Below, piece after piece: positions 39,138 to 47,408 of a stretch of 64,000 nt of DNA. Position 1 is the first letter of the stretch. Every line of letters begins with the position of its first letter. A model generated the notes under the pieces. The model saw only the letters and a list, made by a program, of their open reading frames with translations. It did not search any database and had not been told where the DNA came from. Source of the stretch: Diacronema lutheri (taxonomy: Eukaryota; Haptophyta; Pavlovophyceae; Pavlovales; Pavlovaceae); NCBI GenBank assembly GCA_019448385.1, contig JAGTXO010000004.1:62001-126000 (forward strand), in the 5' to 3' direction. The position numbers and the translations under genes are program-made.

Positions 39138-40074
39138 GAGAGCGATCGTCACGGCGCTCGCCCTGCTGGCGTGCGCGCGGGCGGCGCTGGCGACGCAGGT
39201 GGCGAAGGCGGAGGTCGATGGCGAGTCCGGCGCGCGTGCTCTCTTCCCGCCCCTGCTCGCGCGGCGCGGCCCGCCCGCCGTGCGGAGGCAGCAGCCGCTC
39301 ATACCGTCGGCGGCGGCGGCTGCGAGCGAGTGGGACCTGCGAACGGGCGCCGCGGCGGTGGGCGCGATCGCGGGCCTGGGCATCGCGAGCGAGATGGCGC
39401 AGTATGCCAACACCGCTCTCTTGATAGCCTACCTCCGCCGGCGCACCGGCCTCGACGTGCCGGGGCTCGTGACGGCGGCCGTCGAGCGCGCGGCAGCGCT
39501 CGGCGTGCGCGCGCACGTGCTGTACGGGCTAGCGGTGGTCTCGTTCCAGGTGCTGCCCTTCCAGCTGTCGGCCTTCATCGCGGTGCTCTTTGCCGGCGTG
39601 CTCTTCGGCGTGTGGAAGGGCACGCTCATCGTTACGCTCGCGTGCGCGACGTCGGCGGCCATCTCGCGGCTGCTCGCGCAGGCGGTGCAGCGCCGCTACC
39701 CGGCGGTGCAGCTCGGCCTGTTCGGCAAGCGGATGGCGGCGCTCGAGGCGCGGCTGGGCAAGGCGCACGTCGGCACAGCCATGCTCGCCGTCGCGCTGCT
39801 GCGCATGAGCCCGCTCTTCCCGTTCGTGCCGACGAGCTATCTGCTCGGCCTCACATCAATCGACGGCCGCGCGGTCTTCGCCGGCACGTTCCTCGGCTGC
39901 CTGCTGCCGCAGGCGGCGCTCGTCTCAGCCGGTGTGGTCGGCGCCTCCGCGCTCGGCGGCAGCATAAGCGTGCCACCCAAGCTGGCCGCGCTCGGCGTCG
40001 TCGCGACGGTCGGCTCGCTTTGGCTGCTCGGCAGCCTCAGCCAGCGCGCGCTCGAGCTCGAAACGGTCGTCTGA
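39136..40074 (+). CDS. TVP38/TMEM64 (DedA/VTT) family membrane protein
   Basis: 312 residues. A signal or plastid leader (MRAIVTALALLACARAALAT) precedes a spacer and a VTT/SNARE-associated domain: helices around LYGLAVVSFQVLPFQLSAF, the re-entrant-loop motif AGVLFGVWKGTLIVTLACAT, then LFGKRMAALEARLGKAH, LRMSPLFPFVPTSYLLGLTS (the conserved R-x-x-P-x-x-P-x) and AGTFLGCLLPQAALV. This domain is found in lipid scramblase-like and Golgi or plastid membrane proteins. An R in the RMSPLFPF motif is conserved. Its ATG overlaps that of DUF711 on the other strand. Confidence 0.88.
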   Translation: MRAIVTALALLACARAALATQVAKAEVDGESGARALFPPLLARRGPPAVRRQQPLIPSAAAAASEWDLRTGAAAVGAIAGLGIASEMAQYANTALLIAYLRRRTGLDVPGLVTAAVERAAALGVRAHVLYGLAVVSFQVLPFQLSAFIAVLFAGVLFGVWKGTLIVTLACATSAAISRLLAQAVQRRYPAVQLGLFGKRMAALEARLGKAHVGTAMLAVALLRMSPLFPFVPTSYLLGLTSIDGRAVFAGTFLGCLLPQAALVSAGVVGASALGGSISVPPKLAALGVVATVGSLWLLGSLSQRALELETVV

Positions 40075-40504
40075 ATGTCAGGTGTGACTTGTGAGTCGCG
40101 TGGCGAGGAAGGTGCACGCTCGCTGAGTGCAGGTGGTGCTGCACGCGTGGCCTGCCTCCGGACATGGGCCTGGGACGCAAGGGAGGGGAGCGACGTTGCC
40201 ATGGGCCACACGGCGGCGACTGCAGAGGAGAATCTGAGGGCGGAGGCGAGCCCGCGCCTCCCCTTCCTGCGCACAGAACGGGCTCTCGTTGCGCAGGCTG
40301 CCGATGAGCAGCCGGCGGCCCGCCGCTGCCAAGCAGTAGCCGAGCGCCGGAAATGGCCGCCCTACTCACCTCGCGCGGGCATTGCGCCATGACATGTCTG
40401 AGACTGAGCGTGAATGTGTGCACGGCGCTCGGCGCTCTCGCGCTGCCGGTCGGCATGCGCGAAGGAAGAGCGCGCGCTGGCTCCTTGGCTGCGAGCGAGG
40501 ACGC
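40075..40504. other. 430-bp convergent spacer
   Basis: Between the stops of the TVP38-like gene (+) and an unknown gene (-). No coding signal, repeat or homopolymer tract seen. Probably two 3' UTRs. Confidence 0.5.
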
Positions 40505-41363
40505 TCACTCGCACGATTCGAGCTTGAACATGCCGGCGCAGCAGCGCTTGTCAACCATGAGCACCTTGTGCACGTGCACGCACATCTTGAGCTCGCCCTG
40601 GTCCACCACGGGATCGGCAAAGAGTGCGGGCTTCTCTGAGCGCTCGGGAGGATGCTCAATACGAAAGCCGACGACCGCGCCCTGGTCCTCCGCCGCCATG
40701 TAGGCGCACATGTGCGGGGTCATGGCGGCACCGACGACGAGGTGCTCGTGGTCGTTGAGGTACTTGCGCGCGATGGGCTTGAGCGCTTCGAGGTCCTCGG
40801 GCGTGAACTCGTGCCAGAAGGACCCGCTCGCCATCGAGAAAAGCCAATCGCCCTTGCTGTCAAGCTTGAGCATCTTGTGGCAGCTCGCGAGCTTCTTGGC
40901 GTGCGCGTCCGTGTCCGCGACCGAATTGGTGAGCGCGTCTCGCGCACGGGGCTCGACGACGATGCTCGCACCATCGCTCTTGAAATCGCAGTTGGTCGTC
41001 TGCTTGGCCGTGCGCATGTTGTGCAGCGCGCTGAGGAGGCGGTCGTACTCGGCGCGCGCATTCTCATCGGTCTGCATGCGCATCTGGATGCGTGGGAGGA
41101 GTGACAGCGCGTTCTGGTTGGGCGTGCCAAGCCGGTCGGTGACGATGACGGCGCCCGGCTCTGCCTCCAAGTTCTGGCGGCGTGCAGGTGACGCGCGGAG
41201 GGCGCGCGATAAGTTGCCAGGCGGCACGTCGGATGTCGTGCAGCGCACGGCCATCGCGCCACCTGCGCGGCTCGGCGCGCACGTGGAGGTTGGGATGCAG
41301 GCCGTTGGTCATCTGCACAAACTGCTCGTCCAGCGCGTGCTCCAAGGACTTTGGGCCGGTCAT
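40505..41363 (-). CDS. Uncharacterised soluble protein
   Basis: Exons 41363-41283 and 41173-40505 (109-bp intron, GTGCGCGC...CGCCAG) give 249 residues. It starts MTGPKSLEHALDEQFVQMTN. The second exon has balanced composition and clear secondary structure, for example PGAVIVTDRLGTPNQNALSL, WLFSMASGSFWHEFTPEDLE, ARKYLNDHEHLVVGAAMTPH and KMCVHVHKVLMVDKRCCAGM. Several His and Cys near the end could bind metal. No signal or TM segment. I recognise no family. An alternative unspliced start at 41254 is possible, but the spliced form removes an Arg-rich stretch unlike the rest. Confidence 0.65.
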
Positions 41364-41445
41364 GGCTCTACAAGCGTGCAAGGCGTGGACGGAAGGCGCC
41401 GAAGCGAACGTCGGTCAGAGGGGTCGCAATGAATCCACTCTGATT

Positions 41446-41576
41446 ACGCAAGCGCCGTTATGGGTAGTATTATGAACAGCGGGATCGACGACATTGGTGG
41501 CTGATCGATCCCCCGCAGCTGGTGCTGACCCCGCTGTCCTGACGTAAGCGCCGTTAGTACCCATATTATGAACAGC
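41446..41576. repeat. Pair of 35-bp direct repeats with oppositely oriented cores
   Basis: Copies 41446-41480 and 41542-41576 share identical flanks (ACGYAAGCGCCGTTA left, ATTATGAACAGC right), but the 8-9 bp between them (ATGGGTAGT versus AGTACCCAT) are near reverse complements. They lie 80-215 bp upstream of the 41363 start codon. The second copy overlaps a TGACGTAA half CRE. Confidence 0.8.
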
Positions 41577-41583
41577 CGCGCAT

Positions 41584-44500
41584 TCAGCCTGTAGTAGCCG
41601 CGATGTCACACCGTGACCCGCTTGATGCGCTCGCCAGCGCGCAGTCCGCGCGCGGCGGCGGCATCGAAGCGGCGGCGAGGAGCAGCGCACCGACGGCGGC
41701 GCGGTGCGGCCGCTCGAGCTCGTGCAGCAGCTCAGCGCGCGCCTTGGCGGCGGCGGCGACGGCGGCGGAGGCGGCACGGACGGGCGCAGCGCAGCGCGCG
41801 TTTGCGCTCGGCATGTGCGCGCGCGCCGCCGTGGGTGGCGCCCACCAGCCGCGTACCCTTGGAAAGGCCCCATCAGGCTGCTCAGGCGCTGGGCCGCCCA
41901 ACGCGGCCCACACGGCGTCCGAATGTGCGCGCGCGAGCGCGCGCAACGCGTCGACGACGTGCGCGAGCTCGCCGCCAGCGCGCGCGCGCGCGCCGCTCTC
42001 GTCGTCGGCGGCGAGCATCAGCAGGGGGACGATCGCTCTCGCAAGGTCGTGCGCGTGCAGTGCGAGGAGTTGGCCGCCATCGAGCGGCTCGAGGCCCACG
42101 ACCGCGTCGAGCGCGGCCTCACGCAACGCGTCAACGTGCGCGCGCATCATCGCACCGCCGCTGCCCTTGCCCTCGCCCTCGCTCTCGCCCTCGGCGCGCG
42201 CGCGTAGGGCGGCAAGGAGCGCAGGCACGAGCTCTCGCGACGCTCGCGCGCGCAAGTAGCTGGCCGCGGGCGAGCGCAGCCAGGCACAGACGAGGCGCAG
42301 CGAGGCGGCACGCAGCCGCGGCTCGGCGGCGGGGCGCAGCGCGTGGCGAATCGTGAGCCACAGCGGGTGGACGGCGGGCAGCAGTGCGCGCGGGCGCGAG
42401 CCGAGCGCGGCGCTCGCAACGCGCGCCGCCTCGAGCGCGAGAAGCGCCTCGGCCAGGCGCGCGCCGGACAGCCACGGCCTGCAGCTCGCGAGGATCGCAA
42501 GTAGGAGGCCGTCGCGCGAGTCGGCGGGCGGCTCGGCGCCGCCGTCGGCCGGGTCGAGGCCGTCGTCGTCGTCGTCGTCGTCGTCGTCCTTCGCACGCGC
42601 GCCGCCGGCGAGGACGTCACAGTCGGCGGCGCCGTCCGCGTCGCCATCGCCATCGCTCTCGCAACCGTCCGCGTCGCCATCGCCATCGCTCTCGCAACTG
42701 TCCGCGTCGCCATTGCCCGCACCCACAAGCGCGCGCGCGCCGTGCGCGATCGCCGCGCGCAAGTGGGCGACCAGCTGCGGCGGGCGGGGCGCCGCGGCCG
42801 GAGCTGCGCGCGGCTGCGCACTCGACGCCACCGCCGCGCAGCCACGCGCCGTGCCGTCGCCGCCGGCGTCGCCAGCGGCGCTCAGCGCGTGCGCCGCGGC
42901 GAGCGCGACGCGCAGAAGGGCGAGGGCGCGGCTGGGCGGCGCGCTGCGGTTAAGCGGCGGGACGGACACCGCGTACGCCGAGCGAGGCGCGTCGTTCGCG
43001 ACGGCGCGCTGCGCGTCGTCGTACGCGCCGTCCGCCGTGTCGCCGCCGTCCGCCATGTCGCCGAGCGCGGTGAGGGCCGAGCGCACCGTGTCGGCGAGTA
43101 ACGGCCAGCAGCCTGCGGGCGCAAAGCCAAGGATGCTGCTCACGAGCTGCGGAGCGCGCGGGTGCGCGCGCGGCGCGCGCAGCTGGCGCGCAGCAGAGTC
43201 GATCAGCACATCGAGGTGTTCGGTGAGAAGCGCCGAGACGCCGCTGCTCGTCTGCCGCTCCGCGCGCACCGCCGGCACCGCGCTGTTGGCATCGGCGCTC
43301 GCGCCCGCGCCCGTGCTCGCAACTGCGTCCGCGTCCGTGCTCGCGCCGGCCGCGCGGCGGGCGCGCGCGGCGGCCGCGCCGTTCGCGGCGGCCAGCTGCG
43401 CCACCGCCGCGTACGCGGCGTGCGCAACGTCGGGCTGCGCGTCGGCCAGGCCCTCGAGCAGCCACGGCAGCGCGCGCAGCGCACTGAGCCGTGTGCTGCG
43501 CGTGCCGAGGCGGCGGAAGCAGCAGCGTAACGCGTCACACGCGTGCGCGCGCATGCACGCGGCGACGCGCGCCGCCTCTGCCGCCGCCTCAGCGGCACTC
43601 GCGCCGTGCCAGCCGTCGGCGCGCTCGAGCAGCCCCAGCCCAGCGCCCAGCGCGTCCGGATGCACGCGCAGCACCGGTCCGGTGCCACCGGACAGGAGCG
43701 CCACACCGGGCGCGCGGAGTGCGAGCGCGTCCACTCGCGCGCGCAGGTGACTCGGCACCGGTCGCTCGTCCCAGTCGGAAGCCATTTCGACAATCTGCGC
43801 GACCAGCCGCTCGCACAGCGCCGCGCTCGCCGCGTCCGCGTCCACACCTTCGCCCTCGTCCTCCGCGTCCTCCGTGCCCTCGCTCATCGCGTCGCTCTCG
43901 TCGCCGCTCTCATCGGACGGTGCGGCGAGATGCGCACGGACACCGCCGTCGCTCTCGTCCTCGCTCCCGCGCTCGGCCCCGCTCTCGCGTCCGCCCGCAT
44001 CCCCGCCCCCGGACCCAGCCACGCGCCCGGACTCTCCGTGACCCATGGACTCACCCTCGCCCGCCGCCGCACGCCGAGAGCCGCGGCGCGCACGTGTCCG
44101 CGCGCTCCCCCACCGCGCCGCGCCCTCGAGCGCGCGCACCGCGCCCCGCCCACCGAGCGCGAGCTGAGCGAGCGACGCCATCGCGCCGAGGCGCCTGCCC
44201 GGCGGCGCGGCGCGGTCGCGCGCGTCGGCGAGGAGAAGGTCGGCGAGGGCGGCGCGCCCGCCCGCCGCACCGACGAGCGCGGGCAGCGCGAGCAGCGCGG
44301 CGGCCGCCGCCGCGCTGCGCGCGTGCGCGAGCCGCGGCTGCGGCTGCCCCGCGCGCGCGCGCGACGCGGCGGCATCGAGTTGCGCTGCGGTGCCCGGCAG
44401 CCGCGTACCGTACGCGCTACCCGCGTCGCCGCGCGCGCGCGCGTCGGCCGAGCGCGCGGCGGCGGGCTCAAGCACCGCGCACAGCGCGCGCGCCGCGCGC

Positions 44501-45876
44501 GGCAGCGCGGTCGCGAGCGCGGCGCACGCGCCCTCGCCCCCGCCGCCGAGCGCGCGTAGCATGGAGCCGAGAGCGCGCGCGGCGCGCAGCTTGGCTGCCT
44601 CGTCGATCGAGCGCGCGAGGTCGGGCAGCGCGTCGATCGCGGCGAGCATGCGATCCTCGAGAAGCCCGCCCAGCCCGCCGGCACCGCTGCCGAAGACGCC
44701 GCCCGCGCCGGCTGACGCCGCGCCGTGCAGCGCCGCGCGCGCCGCGCTGCGCACGCGCCTGCTGTCGTCTGCGGCGGCCGCCGCAAGCGCGTCGACGCAC
44801 GCGGGCGCGCTCGGCACGAGCGCGCGGGCGAGCTGCGAGCGCGTGCGACCCGCCCATTCGGCGTCCGCCGCCGCCGAGACGAGCGCGAGCGCGTGCGCCG
44901 CAAACGCGACCGCCTCGGCGCGCGCAGCGACGGCGCGCGTGCCGGCGGCCTGCAACGCCGCGCCGACGAGCGGCGCGAGCGACGCGGCGGTGCGGCCGAC
45001 CCACGCGCGGTCGCGCACGGCGAGGCACGCGCCGGGTGCACCGATCTCGCGCAGCGCCGCGTCCGCGCCGGCTGCCGCCGCGGCGAGCGCCGTGTCGTCG
45101 TCGGCTGGCGCGCGTGCTTCGGCGCCCGGTGGCGCGCCGCGCATCGCAGCCGCGCGCGCGCGCAGCGCGTCGAGCGCGTCGGCAGCAGCTCCGGCGCGCG
45201 GGCGCGCAACGGCGTGGTCGGCTTTATCCGCCACGCCCGCGCGCGCTTCGTCGCCGAGCTCGTCAGCGAGCGCGGCGGCGAGCGCGGCGCGCCACGCGCG
45301 CAGCGCGCCTGCAACGTCAGCGCTGGACCGGAACGCCGACGTCGCGCAGAGGCGGGCGATGGCGGAGCTCACGCCGGGCAGGGCGAAGGCGGCGAAAGGC
45401 GGGTGCGCAGCCATGAGTACGCACAGCGCTTCCACCGCCTCCACCGCTGCGCGCTGCACGCTCGCGCCGCGCGCGCGCTCGCACGCGTCGAGCGCGGCCG
45501 AGAGCAGCTGCCCGATCGTCAGCCGGAGGTGCACGCCGTCGGCCGCGCGCCGGGAGGTGAGGGCGGCGGCCGCGGCGACAGTGCGCGCGATACGCGCGGC
45601 AACACCCAGCGCGAGCCGCGTGCCCTCCTCGTCGTTCCCACTCGCCGCGCCCATGCCGGCCGCGCGGGCCGCGACGAGGGCGAGCACATGCGCCGCCTGG
45701 TGGAGGAGGACGGTGGCCTGGAGCGGCGAGAGAACGGGCGCGGTGTCCAGCGCGGACGCGAGGTCGCGCAGCGCGCGCTCGACGGCCAGCTGCAGCGTGG
45801 GTGACGCCTGCGGCTGCGCGCCCGGCGGGCACAGCTCGTCCAACGCGCGGAACGCCGCGAACACGGTGGCCGCCAT
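41584..45876 (-). CDS. TTI1: TTI1-like HEAT-repeat protein (TELO2-interacting)
   Basis: 1,430 residues in one exon, almost all HEAT-like helices. TTI1 works with TELO2 and TTI2 as an HSP90 co-chaperone that stabilises PIKKs (TOR, ATM, ATR). Matches in order along the protein: VRDRAWVGRTAASLAPLV (cf. animal EADWVKKTGDKL), LTEHLDVLIDSAARQL then HPRAPQLVSSILG, CWPLLADTVRSALTALG, LLPAVHPLWLTIRHALRPAA, SYLRARASRELVPALLAAL and LREAALDAVVGLEPLDGG. Acidic low-complexity stretches (Asp run; 33-bp repeat at 42634) interrupt it. The start at 45876 is preferred over 46032 because the latter lies inside the divergent U2AF35 intron. Assignment is by remembered similarity, so moderate confidence. Confidence 0.75.
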   Translation of the reverse strand: MAATVFAAFRALDELCPPGAQPQASPTLQLAVERALRDLASALDTAPVLSPLQATVLLHQAAHVLALVAARAAGMGAASGNDEEGTRLALGVAARIARTVAAAAALTSRRAADGVHLRLTIGQLLSAALDACERARGASVQRAAVEAVEALCVLMAAHPPFAAFALPGVSSAIARLCATSAFRSSADVAGALRAWRAALAAALADELGDEARAGVADKADHAVARPRAGAAADALDALRARAAAMRGAPPGAEARAPADDDTALAAAAAGADAALREIGAPGACLAVRDRAWVGRTAASLAPLVGAALQAAGTRAVAARAEAVAFAAHALALVSAAADAEWAGRTRSQLARALVPSAPACVDALAAAAADDSRRVRSAARAALHGAASAGAGGVFGSGAGGLGGLLEDRMLAAIDALPDLARSIDEAAKLRAARALGSMLRALGGGGEGACAALATALPRAARALCAVLEPAAARSADARARGDAGSAYGTRLPGTAAQLDAAASRARAGQPQPRLAHARSAAAAAALLALPALVGAAGGRAALADLLLADARDRAAPPGRRLGAMASLAQLALGGRGAVRALEGAARWGSARTRARRGSRRAAAGEGESMGHGESGRVAGSGGGDAGGRESGAERGSEDESDGGVRAHLAAPSDESGDESDAMSEGTEDAEDEGEGVDADAASAALCERLVAQIVEMASDWDERPVPSHLRARVDALALRAPGVALLSGGTGPVLRVHPDALGAGLGLLERADGWHGASAAEAAAEAARVAACMRAHACDALRCCFRRLGTRSTRLSALRALPWLLEGLADAQPDVAHAAYAAVAQLAAANGAAAARARRAAGASTDADAVASTGAGASADANSAVPAVRAERQTSSGVSALLTEHLDVLIDSAARQLRAPRAHPRAPQLVSSILGFAPAGCWPLLADTVRSALTALGDMADGGDTADGAYDDAQRAVANDAPRSAYAVSVPPLNRSAPPSRALALLRVALAAAHALSAAGDAGGDGTARGCAAVASSAQPRAAPAAAPRPPQLVAHLRAAIAHGARALVGAGNGDADSCESDGDGDADGCESDGDGDADGAADCDVLAGGARAKDDDDDDDDDGLDPADGGAEPPADSRDGLLLAILASCRPWLSGARLAEALLALEAARVASAALGSRPRALLPAVHPLWLTIRHALRPAAEPRLRAASLRLVCAWLRSPAASYLRARASRELVPALLAALRARAEGESEGEGKGSGGAMMRAHVDALREAALDAVVGLEPLDGGQLLALHAHDLARAIVPLLMLAADDESGARARAGGELAHVVDALRALARAHSDAVWAALGGPAPEQPDGAFPRVRGWWAPPTAARAHMPSANARCAAPVRAASAAVAAAAKARAELLHELERPHRAAVGALLLAAASMPPPRADCALASASSGSRCDIAATTG
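42634..42722. repeat. 33-bp tandem repeat within TTI1 (about 2.7 copies)
   Basis: Units start at 42634, 42667 and 42700. They encode acidic repeats (DADGCESDGDG) in a linker. In-frame unit, so length changes would be tolerated. Confidence 0.85.
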
Positions 45877-45961
45877 CCTCGCCGGTCCCGTGCGCCGTCC
45901 CGACACGCCCTCCGACAAAGCACGCGACTCAAACACTCGTCGGCCCGCAGGCCGAGGACAG
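45877..45961. promoter_or_regulatory. 85-bp divergent promoter (TTI1/U2AF35)
   Basis: Spacer between the two start codons; no TATA or other clear motif. Promoter role inferred from position. Confidence 0.4.
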
Positions 45962-47170
45962 ATGGTGGGGCAGCGACGCGCGAGGCCTTGCGCCAAGCGC
46001 GCTTCGGCGCGTCGGCCGCACCGCTCCGCCATGCGCTGGCTAGGGCGCGGGCAGCGGCGCGGCGCGCGCGCCTGCGCTTCGGCACGCGCGCGCCCACGTG
46101 CGCGTGCGCGCGCGCGGCGCTGACGGGACCGCGCGCGCGCAACCGCGCACGCGCGCGCGCGCGCGCGTGGCGCGGCTCAGGCGGAGCGGCTCGCGCGCAT
46201 CTATGGTACGGAGGAGGACAAGGTCAACTGTCCCTTCTACCTCAAGATGGGCGCATGCCGGCACGGCGACCGCTGCTCGCGCATCCACAACAAGCCGGTG
46301 ATCTCACAGACGATCCTGATACAAAACATGTACGTGCCGCCGGCGCAGGAGCTCGGGCCCGACGGGCAGCCGATGGCGCAGGACCCGCGCGCTCTGCAGG
46401 AGAACTTTGAGGACTTTTTCGAGGATCTGTGCGAGGAGCTCATCGAGATTGGCGGCGACCTCGAGACGGTCGAGGTCTGCCAGAACCTTTCCGATCACCT
46501 GCGCGGGAACGTGTACGCAAAGTTTGACAAGGAGGAGGACGCGCAGCGCGCGCTCACGAGCCTGATGGGCCGATCGTATGGCGGCCGGCCCATCCTGCCG
46601 CAGTTCTCGCCCGTGCTCGACTTCCGCGAGGCGCGCTGCCGGCAGTTTGAGGAGAGCGAGTGTCAGCGCGGCGGCTACTGTAACTTTATGCACCTTAAGC
46701 ACGTCTCGTCGCGCATGCGCAGGCGGTACGGGCTGCGCCGCGCCGAGGAGCGCGACGAGCGGCCGAGCCGCGCAGTCGAGCGCGGCGGCTCGCGCGGCTA
46801 CGAGCAGGGCTACGGCTACGAGCGCGGCGGCACCTACGAGCGCGGCTACGACAGGGGTGGCTACGGCGCTGACGGCGGTGGCTCTTCGCGCGGCTACGAG
46901 CGCGGCTACGAGCGCGGCTACGAGCGCGAGAGGCCGCGCGAGCGCGAGCGCGACTACGACTACGGCGGGGGCGGCGATGGCGGGTACGGCGGTGGGCTGC
47001 CCGACGAGCGCGCCAGGGGGCCGTCCGATAGCGGCGGCGGCGGCGGCATGGACGCGGACGAGGAGCGTCGCCGTCGCATCGCCGAGTGGAACGCGGCAAA
47101 GGCCGCGGGCAAGCTTGCGCCGCCGCACTCGTCCGCTGAGGGCAATGGCGCGCCGCCGCACGCCCATTGA
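45962..47170 (+). CDS. U2AF1: U2AF small subunit (U2AF35)
   Basis: Coding exon 1 is just the ATG (45962-45964), then a 216-bp intron (GTGGGGCA...GGCTCAG) and exon 2 at 46181-47170; 330 residues. U2AF35 reads the AG of the 3' splice site. Sequence: MAERLARIYGTEEDKVN, first CCCH zinc finger C-x8-C-x5-C-x3-H (18-37), KPVISQTILIQNMY, the UHM/RRM (LETVEVCQNLSDHLRGNVYA; DAQRALTSLMG) and second CCCH (CRQFEESECQRGGYCNFMH). The usual RS tail is replaced by Tyr/Gly/Arg/Glu repeats (RGYERGYERGYER). The Met-only exon is inferred; the body is certain. Confidence 0.92.
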
Positions 47171-47408
47171 GCGCACGCGCGCCGCGCGGCTGCGCGGCTG
47201 CGCGGCGGGCAAGGCGCGCGCGCGTGTGTGCGCCTCACGCGACGGCGAAGAACGTCTCGCGCAAGGAAGTCGGGGGCCGGACGCACCGGCTGCAAACGAG
47301 GCGCGGCCCGGAACGCGCCGATGCACCGCGGTGCGCACTGGCGAAAATGGCGTGCTGAAGGCTGACTTTGTATTTCCGCGTCCATCGTGAAAACCTCCCC
47401 CTCCTTCC

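Noticed and set aside
45876-46032. Upstream start of TTI1 at 46032
   Set aside because: It lies inside the modelled U2AF35 intron and the extra 52 residues are Arg-rich and unlike the protein.
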